From: DATAPE01 sp034667525
Lineage (GTDB): Bacteria > Actinomycetota > CADDZG01 > WHSQ01
Length of the DNA stretch: 53,043 nt
Assembly (NCBI GenBank): GCA_034667525.1
Contig: JAXDJO010000040.1
Location: forward strand, 1 to 53,043
Direction of reading: 5' to 3'
Shown: in pieces, positions 34,605 through 42,661 of the stretch
Numbering within the stretch: the stretch's first letter is position 1
Layout of the letters: the number at the start of each line of letters is the position of its first letter
Translations under genes and position numbers: made by a program
Notes under the pieces: generated by a model
What the model was told of the DNA's origin: nothing
The model's input: the letters and a program-made list of their open reading frames with translations, nothing else
Databases searched by the model: none

Positions 34605-35191
34605 CAACAGTCATTCCCGGCCCACGTTTCTCTTCCCTCCCTGAACGCGAAAGCTGCAATCCCAAGGCCCGCCACTGGATCCGCCCACCACCATCCCCAG
34701 GCTGCGTTGAGCAGCAAACCGACGAGCAGGATCGCAGATAGATAGGCGCACAGAGAAGACTCTGATGCGTCCGCTACCAGCGCCGCGTTGCCTGTTTCCT
34801 TTCCCAGGCGCCGCTTGGCACGAGCGATGCTGGGCATGATCAACAGTGCCATTGCCGCGATAGCTATGCCCAGGAGAGAGTGTTCTGGCCGCTCTTGCCG
34901 GAAGAGTGTGTATACGGACTCGGCCGAGATATATGCGGCCAGGCCGTACAGACTCAGGCTGATCAGCCGGTGAGCAGTATGGATCCGTCTTTCATCAGCG
35001 CTGCCCAATTGCCACAGAACCACCCCGGCGGCCCCGATCTCGATGACAGAGTCGAGACCGAACCCGGTCAGCGCTACCGAGTGCGCGACGATTCCCGCGA
35101 CGATCGCTGCCGTCTCTACAAGCATCCAGCCGATCGTTATGTATTCAAGGCGCAGGGCTCTGCGACGTTGGTCTAGAACCCCGACTCCCAT
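34601..35191 (-). CDS. Short cation diffusion facilitator (CDF)-type transporter
   Basis: 196 residues with about six hydrophobic segments but no C-terminal cytoplasmic metal-sensing domain. The helix 2 motif reads GFGLDSVIE where classical CDF zinc transporters have DxxHxxxD. The helix 5 motif reads ADASESSLC where His and Asp are expected. The C terminus ends NDCC. Similar short CDF relatives with the LDSVIE and DCC features occur in actinobacteria. Metal specificity is not known. It is divergent from the receiver-cyclase gene at 35.35 kb. Confidence 0.8.
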   Translation of the reverse strand: MGVGVLDQRRRALRLEYITIGWMLVETAAIVAGIVAHSVALTGFGLDSVIEIGAAGVVLWQLGSADERRIHTAHRLISLSLYGLAAYISAESVYTLFRQERPEHSLLGIAIAAMALLIMPSIARAKRRLGKETGNAALVADASESSLCAYLSAILLVGLLLNAAWGWWWADPVAGLGIAAFAFREGRETWAGNDCC

Positions 35192-35351
35192 ATCCTCATT
35201 GTCCCTCGGCCGGCGTGCTTAGGGGACAGTGCCCTCGGCCCGGATTCTCGAAGGTGAACCTCATTCCTCGTCCCGGGTGGCAAGTGGCAGGCTGACCCCC
35301 TCGCTCCTGGGGAGGCTTCCCTCCTTTCGCTCGGGGCTCGGACGGGCGAGA

Positions 35352-36668
35352 ATGACCCTTATGGCACTCACCATCTTTCTTGCCGACGACAACCTCATCG
35401 TTCGTGAAGGAGTTCGAGCGCTGTTGTCGATGGAGCCGGATTTCGAGATAGTTGGTGTGGCGGCCGACTACGACGAGTTGGTGGCAGGCGCCGGTGCCAC
35501 CGCTCCGCAGGTCGTAGTCACCGACATCAGGATGCCGCCGGCGTTCGAGCGTGAAGGCATCGACGCCGCGAAAGAGGTTCGGAAGCTCCATCCCGGGACG
35601 GGCGTCGTCATTCTCTCGCAGTACGACGATCCGGAATACGCGATCTCGCTGCTTGCGGAAGGAGCTGCCGGTTACGCCTATTTGCTCAAGGACCGCGTTG
35701 CTGAAGGGGATCAGCTAGCCCGCGCCATAAGAGAGGTGTCCGCGGGCGGTTCGACCATCGATCCGAAGATCGTCGAAGCCTTGGTACGGCCGGTGAGCCC
35801 GGACGGCGAGCTGGCGCCTGCCGACGAGGACCTTCTGCGTCAGATCGCCGAAGGTCGTCCGATAAAGGCCATAGCTGCGGCGAGGAAACTTCCACCTGAG
35901 GCGGTCTCCCAAGACGTCGAGAAGCTGTTCCTGAGGATCGCCGAGGGTGCGAGTCACGGACAGCAAGGAGCCTTGCGCCGGCTGAGGATGCTGCATGAGG
36001 CGATTGTCGAGCGAGAGGAGCAGGGCGAGACGTTGAGCCGGTTCCTGCCCGGGGGCCTCGCAGAGAAGCTGCGTCGTGACGGCAGTCAGTCGGGACAGAG
36101 CGACAAGGTCACGGTCACCGTCTTGATGTCGGACGTACGCGGCTACTCGACGATCTCAGAGATATCCGACCCGGGCGTGTTGGCCTCCCAGTTGAACGAA
36201 CATCGCGCCGAGATGAACCGAGCGGTAGTGGAGGTCGGCGGCACCGTCATGCAGTTCATCGGCGATGCGGTCATGGCCGTTTTCGGCGCTCCGTCTTTGC
36301 AGCCTGATCACGCGGATCGCGCGGTCGAAGCGGCCTTCGTGATGCATGCTGCCCAGGCGAGTTTGAACGAAGCGTGGACGCCTCGCGATCTGCCTCACTT
36401 CAACCTTGGCATAGGGCTCTCGACGGGTGAGGTCGCCGCCGTACTGCTCGGTTCCCAAGAGCGGCTCGAGTACACGGTTGTCGGCGACAGCGTGAATCTG
36501 GCCCAGAGGCTGCAACAACTCGCGCGCGGCGGCGAGATAGTGCTGTCAGAGCCGACCTTTACAGCCTTGAAGAAGCCGATCGAGGCGGAGGATCTCGGAC
36601 CAGTCGAGGTCAAGGGCCGTCACGCCAAGATCGGCGCCTATCGCGTTAGCACTGGGAGTGGCTCATGA
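35352..36668 (+). CDS. Receiver - degenerate LuxR-type HTH - class III nucleotidyl cyclase fusion
   Basis: 438 residues from ATG 35352 (ATG 35361 also possible; the open frame reaches 35229 without domains). An N-terminal receiver has LTIFLADDNLIVREG and acceptor Asp58 in VVVTDIRMPPAF. Next is a segment aligned with the LuxR HTH of the paralogous regulators but poorly conserved (EDLLRQIAEGRPIKAIAAAR). After about residue 250 comes a class III cyclase domain: VTVLMSDVRGYSTISEI and MQFIGDAVMAVFGAPSLQPDHADRA keep both metal-binding Asp, and VVGDSVNLAQRLQ keeps Asn and Arg. The usual purine-recognising Lys before FIGD is Gln. It overlaps the receiver gene behind it (ATGA). It is probably a phosphorylation-controlled cyclase; product unknown. 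Confidence 0.85.
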   Translation: MTLMALTIFLADDNLIVREGVRALLSMEPDFEIVGVAADYDELVAGAGATAPQVVVTDIRMPPAFEREGIDAAKEVRKLHPGTGVVILSQYDDPEYAISLLAEGAAGYAYLLKDRVAEGDQLARAIREVSAGGSTIDPKIVEALVRPVSPDGELAPADEDLLRQIAEGRPIKAIAAARKLPPEAVSQDVEKLFLRIAEGASHGQQGALRRLRMLHEAIVEREEQGETLSRFLPGGLAEKLRRDGSQSGQSDKVTVTVLMSDVRGYSTISEISDPGVLASQLNEHRAEMNRAVVEVGGTVMQFIGDAVMAVFGAPSLQPDHADRAVEAAFVMHAAQASLNEAWTPRDLPHFNLGIGLSTGEVAAVLLGSQERLEYTVVGDSVNLAQRLQQLARGGEIVLSEPTFTALKKPIEAEDLGPVEVKGRHAKIGAYRVSTGSGS

Positions 36669-37093
36669 CGGACGGATCCTCAAGCTCTCAGCACGAAACG
36701 GATACCGGCGCAGCCAGCGCCCCGGTGCGGGTCGTAATCGTCGACGATCAGAAGCCTTTCCGGATGGCCGCGAGAGATGTCATCGAACTGACCGGAGGAT
36801 TCGAGGTCGTAGGAGAAGCAGAAACAGGCGAAGACGCCATCGAAGTCGTGAAGTCGGTGGGCCCGGATCTTGTGTTGATGGATCTGAACCTGCCGGGGAT
36901 CGACGGCCTCGAAGCGACGAAACGGATACTCGAGGAGCAGTCGAAGCACGTGGTCGTGTTGATGGTGTCAACCTACGAAGCGGCGGAGTTTGCACCTCGG
37001 GCGGCTGAAGCGGGGGCCGCGGCTTACATCTCCAAATCGGAGTTCGGGCCAGATCAGCTCGAGGAAGCCTGGGCTGCCGCCACTGCCTCGTAG
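36665..37093 (+). CDS. Stand-alone receiver protein co-translated with the receiver-cyclase
   Basis: 142 residues: a polar N-terminal tail of about 20 residues, then one receiver domain (VRVVIVDDQKPFRMAARDVI, acceptor Asp73 in LVLMDLNLPGIDGLEA, Lys in AAYISKSEFG). No output domain. ATG 36665 overlaps the stop of the receiver-cyclase gene. Its 3' end runs 40 bases into the 3' end of the convergent truncated kinase gene (37054-37093). As in the 17-21 kb cluster, a receiver-only protein sits with NarL-type regulators and HisKA_3 kinases, suggesting a phosphate relay or sink. Confidence 0.87.
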   Translation: MTDGSSSSQHETDTGAASAPVRVVIVDDQKPFRMAARDVIELTGGFEVVGEAETGEDAIEVVKSVGPDLVLMDLNLPGIDGLEATKRILEEQSKHVVVLMVSTYEAAEFAPRAAEAGAAAYISKSEFGPDQLEEAWAAATAS

Positions 37094-38418
37094 GGCTGAT
37101 TTGCACCGGTCTCTTCGATCCCCAGAGGGACCCATCCACTCACGGTGGTACCGCGTCCAGGTTGAGATTCAACCTCCAACTCGCCGCCCGCCGCGGCAAC
37201 GCGATCCCTCATCGCCAGCAGGCCCCCCCCCGAGCGCAGTCCTGCTACATCAAAGCCGGGACCTTCGTCATGCACAGAGAAGACCAGCCGTTCACCTTGC
37301 CGCCTCAAGGTAACGGCGGCGCGCGCTCCTCGAGCGTGACGGCCTATGTTGTCGAGCGTCTCGCGGAGACAGAAGTAGCAACTGGTTTCGATCGCCCGAT
37401 CGAAACGCGCGTCCACCAGATCATCTTGGATGTGAAGATCGATCTCCAATCCGGTTTTTCGTATATGAGCCTCGAGCGCAACGACCAGCCCCTTGTCGAC
37501 TAGGAGCGGCGGATAGATCCCGCGTGCGAGGTCCCTCAATGCTTCCAACGTTTCGTTGGTGCGCGTTGAGAGCCGCTCCAGCAATGCAGCTGCGACCTGC
37601 GGGTCCTTCTCGACAGCTGCTTCAGCCGCGTCAAGATCCGTCGCCATCGCGCCCAGCCTGCCTTCGACTCCCTCGCGGATCGCCTGCTCGATAGCTCGTC
37701 TGGAGGTGTCGGCCGCTGTCACAAGACGCTCGCGCGAGTCCTTCAGATCTTCGCTCTGTGCCGACAGTTCGTTCAGGCGCCTCTTGAGCTCTACCGCCAA
37801 CCGATAGTTGTGAAGCACTACTCCAGCCTGGGCGGCAAGCTGCTCGAGCAGCTTTCTTTCTTGACCGGTGAACGGTTCCGCCCCCCGCTTTGTCACGCCG
37901 ATGGTTCCGACAGGTTCGTTTCGGTAAGTGACGGCAACGAGTTCCTCCGCCCCGGCTCCCAAGGGTGCATCCTGCGGAAAGGTAACTGCTTCGTCGCCGT
38001 TTTCCAGATGGGCGGTCACCACGGCGAGCTTAGCGTCGAGTCCTTCGGCAGTGTGCCGGGCGATCTGAGGGAGCACGTCCTCCACTGATACCAGCGCACC
38101 CAAGGACCGAGAGAATCGAGTGAGTACCTCGTAAGGAGTCAAACGCTGCCCGTAGACGAGGCGGTTGGCGAACCCTCGAACGCGCTCTCTTACTGGTTGA
38201 AAGGCCACTGCAACGATTGCCGTAGCTGTGATGGACAACGCCAAGTTTGGCTTATCGCCTGAGCCAACGATCCTGCCGATGCCGACCACGATAGCGACGT
38301 ACACAGCGGTGATGAAGACTCCCAGAGCGCCGAACACTATGGCCTTGTTTATAACCATGTCCTTGTTGAGAAATCGGTGCTTCAAGTTGGCCAGAGGTCC
38401 CAACGGCTTCTCTCTCAT
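37054..38418 (-). CDS. Truncated histidine-kinase paralogue lacking the phospho-acceptor His
   Basis: 454 residues, last of the four-gene kinase array. It starts exactly where the full-length paralogues have the KHRLYDID linker (here KHRFLNKD), so the large membrane sensor is missing and only two hydrophobic segments remain. A GAF-like domain follows (about 100-210). In the dimerisation segment the three paralogues read R-DLHDGAQ or R-NIHDGAQ; here it is QAIREGVEG, with Arg248 in place of His. The ATPase domain looks intact (LDNIGRHARG, DEGPGFD, GLLAMRDRV). It cannot autophosphorylate at the usual residue and may act as a regulator or heterodimer partner. Its start overlaps the upstream stop (ATGA). 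Confidence 0.85.
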   Translation of the reverse strand: MREKPLGPLANLKHRFLNKDMVINKAIVFGALGVFITAVYVAIVVGIGRIVGSGDKPNLALSITATAIVAVAFQPVRERVRGFANRLVYGQRLTPYEVLTRFSRSLGALVSVEDVLPQIARHTAEGLDAKLAVVTAHLENGDEAVTFPQDAPLGAGAEELVAVTYRNEPVGTIGVTKRGAEPFTGQERKLLEQLAAQAGVVLHNYRLAVELKRRLNELSAQSEDLKDSRERLVTAADTSRRAIEQAIREGVEGRLGAMATDLDAAEAAVEKDPQVAAALLERLSTRTNETLEALRDLARGIYPPLLVDKGLVVALEAHIRKTGLEIDLHIQDDLVDARFDRAIETSCYFCLRETLDNIGRHARGARAAVTLRRQGERLVFSVHDEGPGFDVAGLRSGGGLLAMRDRVAAAGGELEVESQPGRGTTVSGWVPLGIEETGANQPYEAVAAAQASSS

Positions 38419-40520
38419 GCCGGTTCCAGTGCCTTAACAGGTACGCTGCCGGAAACTGTCGTTCCGTTCCCTGCGTTCGAAGTGATGGTTAGCGATCCAT
38501 CCAAAGCCTCGATGCGATCAAACATGTTCTGAAGGCCGGACCGGAATGTGATCGTGTCGAGATCGAAGCCCTGTCCATCATCGCTTACCGTGAAGTTGAG
38601 TGTGGCGTCGTCGGCCGTGAGAGCGATGGTCGCCTCCGAGGCGTTGGCGTACTTGATCACGTTCTGAAGCGCTTCGAGACAGCAGAAGTAGACCGCAGCT
38701 TCGATCTCCTGCGGATAACGAGTGATGCTCTTGCCACGGACCTCCACGTCAACCGGTGCTTTCCCGGCCTGGGCTCCGAGGGCGGTTTGTAAGCCCTGAT
38801 CGGCGAGTAACGGCGGATAGATCCCTCGAGCTAGATCCCTAAGGGACTCCAGCGCTTCGCCCGCCGTGACGCTGACGTTCGTCAGGATGTCCTTGGTTTG
38901 TATGGGGTTGTTCCTGGCAGCCTTTCTGGCTGACGCCAAGCCTGCGCGTACTGTGAGCAGCTGGCGCTGCGCTCCATCGTGGAGATCTCGCTCAAGGCGT
39001 CGTCTGGTTTCATCTTGAGCTGCGACCAGTCGTTGTCTTGAGATCCTGATTTCCTCTAGCCGCTGAAGCAACTGAGAGGTGAGTCCCACATTGCGCATAA
39101 CAAGACCTGCCTGAGAGGCGAGGTCGGTCAATAGGGCTTCTTCGGCAGGGGTCAAGGGCTCGCCTGGGGGTTTGGTCACCGTCAACGCGCCCAGTAACTC
39201 TCCTTGATGGCGCACCGCAATGGCCTTGTCGATGCCGTCGAATTCGGGCAGCTGACCATCACTCAGAGCCCGGCTCTTGATGTCCGTTTGCGTCACGGGC
39301 CACGACGCTGCCTGCTGCAGTTCTGTGCCGGATCGCAGCCACACCTCGGCTGTGTTTGCGCCCGTGCCCTCGGCCACCGTTCGGGCCATTCTGGGAAGGA
39401 CATCTTCGGTTGCGTAAGTCTCCGCGACCTTCCCCGAGAACTCGGCCAGAACCTCGTAAGGGGTTGCTCTGTCTCCGTAAACCAGATGGTTGGCGAAGTG
39501 CTGAACCCTTTCTCTGACGGGTTGAAAGGCAATCGCGACAATGGCCGTCGCAAGGATGGAGAGAGCGAGGTTGGGTTTACCGCCCGAGCCGATCAGGGCG
39601 CCGAGTCCCACCACGATGCCAACGTAAACGGCGGTGATAAAAGCTGCCAGCGATCCGAAGACGACCGTCTTGTTGATCACGACGTCGATGTCGTAGAGAC
39701 GGTGCTTCAGGATGGCGATTCCAACCGCAATCGGGATCAAAACGAACGGAAAGATGGCGATGCTCCCGACGATGTCGAGCCCTTTGGGTGTCGGCTTGTT
39801 GGTGATGAGGAAAGGCAGGTTGATTGCCATCGCGATCAGATACGAGACCGCGAGCAGCCCCGCGGTGGCGGTGAACCACTTCATCTGCAACCGCTCCTGC
39901 CCACTCGAACGTCGGAAGCGCCGAACCATCGCGACTGCACAGCCGACGATGGAGATGGGGATCAGCCCGATGACCCCGTACAAGGGACCGATGATCGGGC
40001 GCAACGCCTCGATCCCGAACGGGTTGCGGATGCCGGGATATCCCTGATCGGCGAGGGAGCCGGGCGACAAGGTGATGACGGTGTACGCCAGCACCATTGC
40101 CGTCGCAGACAGCCACGCCCACGGCTTCCACCGGGCTGACGGAAGCCGGCCATCAGGGAATAAGAGGATGAGGAAGGTGCCTACCAGTCCGATCAAGGGG
40201 ACCCAAGTGCCCTCATCGAGTGCCAAAGCGATATCGGGCCGCGGCAGGGAGCCGGGATTGATGTGCAGAGAGTAGGTGGCGTAGACATGGAGCACGATGG
40301 AAAGACCTTGGCCGACGCCGATCCCAAGCATGGTCCAGCCCACCGCGTTCGATTGACGCGTGACGATCAGGGCTCCCACGATCGGGAACGTCAGGACTCC
40401 AATCTCGAAGAGATCGACGCCATCCCCCTGTGTGATCGAGTAGATCTGCCCGCCCACCACGGAGAGAACGATGCAGCCCACCGCCACCCATACCGGGCGG
40501 GCTGAGACCCTCGCTCTCAT
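38415..40520 (-). CDS. Multi-pass sensor histidine kinase, array member 3
   Basis: 701 residues. The N-terminal ~330 residues form about eight to nine hydrophobic segments with the loop LLFPDGRLPSARW at about 120-130, then the linker KHRLYDIDVVINKTVVFG. A GAF domain follows (about 355-475). The phospho-acceptor segment is RRRLERDLHDGAQRQLL with His514, then SLRDLARGIYPPLLADQGL and an HATPase with EALQNVIKYANA, DDGQGFD and GLQNMFDRI. It is closest to the next paralogue upstream (array member 2). It overlaps both neighbours by ATGA. The ligand is unknown. Confidence 0.9.
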   Translation of the reverse strand: MRARVSARPVWVAVGCIVLSVVGGQIYSITQGDGVDLFEIGVLTFPIVGALIVTRQSNAVGWTMLGIGVGQGLSIVLHVYATYSLHINPGSLPRPDIALALDEGTWVPLIGLVGTFLILLFPDGRLPSARWKPWAWLSATAMVLAYTVITLSPGSLADQGYPGIRNPFGIEALRPIIGPLYGVIGLIPISIVGCAVAMVRRFRRSSGQERLQMKWFTATAGLLAVSYLIAMAINLPFLITNKPTPKGLDIVGSIAIFPFVLIPIAVGIAILKHRLYDIDVVINKTVVFGSLAAFITAVYVGIVVGLGALIGSGGKPNLALSILATAIVAIAFQPVRERVQHFANHLVYGDRATPYEVLAEFSGKVAETYATEDVLPRMARTVAEGTGANTAEVWLRSGTELQQAASWPVTQTDIKSRALSDGQLPEFDGIDKAIAVRHQGELLGALTVTKPPGEPLTPAEEALLTDLASQAGLVMRNVGLTSQLLQRLEEIRISRQRLVAAQDETRRRLERDLHDGAQRQLLTVRAGLASARKAARNNPIQTKDILTNVSVTAGEALESLRDLARGIYPPLLADQGLQTALGAQAGKAPVDVEVRGKSITRYPQEIEAAVYFCCLEALQNVIKYANASEATIALTADDATLNFTVSDDGQGFDLDTITFRSGLQNMFDRIEALDGSLTITSNAGNGTTVSGSVPVKALEPA

Positions 40521-42661
40521 GCCGGCTCCAGTGTCTTTACGGGCAGGGTCCCCGTGACAACAGTGCCCTCGTTTGGCGTCGAATCGACAGTGAGCGATCC
40601 CCCCATGGCAGCCACGCGGTCTGCCATGTTCTGGGTACCTGAGCCCTTCGCCGCGGTGCTTGGGTCGAATCCACGACCGTCGTCGGTCACAGAAAACACA
40701 AGCGCACCATCCCTTTGATCCAGAATGACCCTGGCGTGGCGCGCGCTCGCGTACTTGGCGACGTTCTGGAGGGCTTCGAGGCAGCAGAAATAGACCGCGG
40801 CCTCGATCTCTTGTGGGTAACGAACGACTCGCTCGGCATGTACCTGGACCGGCATGGTTGCTTTTCGCGCCTGGGCTTCGAGAGCGGCAACGAGGCCCTG
40901 GTCTGCAAGCAGGGGCGGATAGATCCCGCGAGCTAGATCCCTGAGGGTATCTAGTGCTTCCCCGGCCTCTTCTTCGAGGTTCGCGATCAGTTGCTCGGTT
41001 CTGCCGGGATCGCGCTCAGCGAGCCTTTGGGCGAGCGCGAGTCGCATCTTCAGCGCGACCAGATGCTGCTGAGCGCCGTCGTGGAGATCTCTTTCGAGCC
41101 GTCTTCGCTCCTGGTCCTGAGCCGCCACCAATCTCTGTCTCGAAGCTTTGAGCTCTTCGAGGCGCTGGAGCAACTCGGAAGTGAGCCCCACGTTCCGCAG
41201 CACCAAACCAGCCTGTAAGGCGAGGTCCGTCAGCAGCTTCTCCTCAGCCGGGCTCAGCGGCTCGCCGGCCGGCTTGGTCACCGTCAGCGCGCCCAGCAGC
41301 TCACCTTGATGGCGCACGGCGATGGCTTTATCGATGCCGATAAAACTGGGAAGCTCTCCGTCGGTTACGAACCGGGACCTCAGTTGGTCCGAGGCTTTGT
41401 CGGGCCATGAGGCGGCAGGCTGCAATTCACTACCCGACTTCAGCCATACCTCGGCTTCCTTCGCCCCGGTGCCTTGGGCAACCGCATGCACCATCTTGGA
41501 AAGAACCTCTTGATCGGCGTAGGTGTCGGCTACGCGGGCGGAGAACTCGGCAAGCACCTCATAAGGAGTTGCCCTTTCTCCGTAGACCAATCTGTTGGCG
41601 AAATGCTGCACCCTCTCCCTCACCGGTTGAAAAGCGATCGCTACAACGGCGGTTGCCAAAATCGAAAGGGCGAGGTTCGGTTTGTCCCCGGAGCCGATCG
41701 CATGCCCGATCCCGACCACGATGGCCACGTAAACCAGAGTGATGAAACCGGCGAGAGCACCGAAAACGACGGTCTTGTTGATGACTACATCGATGTCGTA
41801 GAGACGATGTTTGAGGATTGCGAATCCCGCGGCTATCGGGATCAGGACGAAAGAGGCCGGCGACACTGAACCCAAAAAGTTCAACCACGACGGGCTGCTC
41901 CCGTGGAAAAAGGTCTGGGGCACAGACAGCGCCATCATGAGGAAGAAAACCGCTGCAACGCCGGCCCCCGCTGTTGTCAGCCACTTCAGCTGAACCCGCT
42001 CAGTGCCTGTCGCCCGCCGGAAGCGACGGACGAGACTGACGCCGCATCCGAGGACGCAGATGGGGATGAGCGGAATGAGGAACGCGAGCGGCGTGAGGAT
42101 CGCGTGCAGGGACCCGATATAGAGAGGGTTTCGCAGATGGGGGTAACCGCTATCGACCAAAAGACGCGGTCCGAAGATCATGGGAAGTGGTGGAACTGCC
42201 AGGGCCACCAAGCACAACCAGGCCAGTGGCCTCCACTTGCGCGACGGCAACCTGCCGTCGGGGAACAGAAGGAGGAGGAACGTTCCGGGCAGACCGATCC
42301 CCGGCACCCATAGCCACGCGGTGAGAGCGGCGGCTAAGTCCGGCCTCGGCAACGAACCGGGATGAGTGACCAGGCCGAAGGCGCTGTAGCCACCCAGAAA
42401 CGCGGCCGATTCCCAGGACGCGCCGATCAATAGGAAGATCCACGCGATCCGGTTCCGGGGATGGCGAGAGGCGACGACAACGCCAACGACGGGAAATGCA
42501 AACATGATGGTGCTGAACAGGATTGTTCCGTACGCCCCGCCTGTCGGGCTACGGCCGCGCGCGCTGGGGGGAAGAAGGGTAAGCATCAAACCCACTATGA
42601 ATAGCGTCGTCACAAACGCGAAAGCGATCCCGGCCAGGCGCCGCAGGGATCGGTCGGTCAT
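40517..42661 (-). CDS. Multi-pass sensor histidine kinase, array member 2
   Basis: 714 residues. Membrane sensor in the first ~340 residues with ASRHPRNRIAWIF, LLLFPDGRLPSRKW (133-140) and the linker KHRLYDIDVVINKTVVFG (284 on). GAF about 370-490. Phospho-acceptor segment RRRLERDLHDGAQQHLV with His527, then TLRDLARGIYPPLLADQGL. HATPase motifs EALQNVAKYASA, DDGRGFD (660-666) and GTQNMADRVAAMGG. All catalytic elements look intact. It overlaps array member 1 upstream and member 3 downstream by 4 bases each, so the whole set is likely translated as a coupled unit. Confidence 0.9.
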   Translation of the reverse strand: MTDRSLRRLAGIAFAFVTTLFIVGLMLTLLPPSARGRSPTGGAYGTILFSTIMFAFPVVGVVVASRHPRNRIAWIFLLIGASWESAAFLGGYSAFGLVTHPGSLPRPDLAAALTAWLWVPGIGLPGTFLLLLFPDGRLPSRKWRPLAWLCLVALAVPPLPMIFGPRLLVDSGYPHLRNPLYIGSLHAILTPLAFLIPLIPICVLGCGVSLVRRFRRATGTERVQLKWLTTAGAGVAAVFFLMMALSVPQTFFHGSSPSWLNFLGSVSPASFVLIPIAAGFAILKHRLYDIDVVINKTVVFGALAGFITLVYVAIVVGIGHAIGSGDKPNLALSILATAVVAIAFQPVRERVQHFANRLVYGERATPYEVLAEFSARVADTYADQEVLSKMVHAVAQGTGAKEAEVWLKSGSELQPAASWPDKASDQLRSRFVTDGELPSFIGIDKAIAVRHQGELLGALTVTKPAGEPLSPAEEKLLTDLALQAGLVLRNVGLTSELLQRLEELKASRQRLVAAQDQERRRLERDLHDGAQQHLVALKMRLALAQRLAERDPGRTEQLIANLEEEAGEALDTLRDLARGIYPPLLADQGLVAALEAQARKATMPVQVHAERVVRYPQEIEAAVYFCCLEALQNVAKYASARHARVILDQRDGALVFSVTDDGRGFDPSTAAKGSGTQNMADRVAAMGGSLTVDSTPNEGTVVTGTLPVKTLEPA

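Noticed and set aside
39204..40139. Plus-strand open frame of 311 codons inside the kinase array
   Set aside because: Antisense to array member 3, with an Asp/Arg/Gly-rich translation and no recognisable domain.
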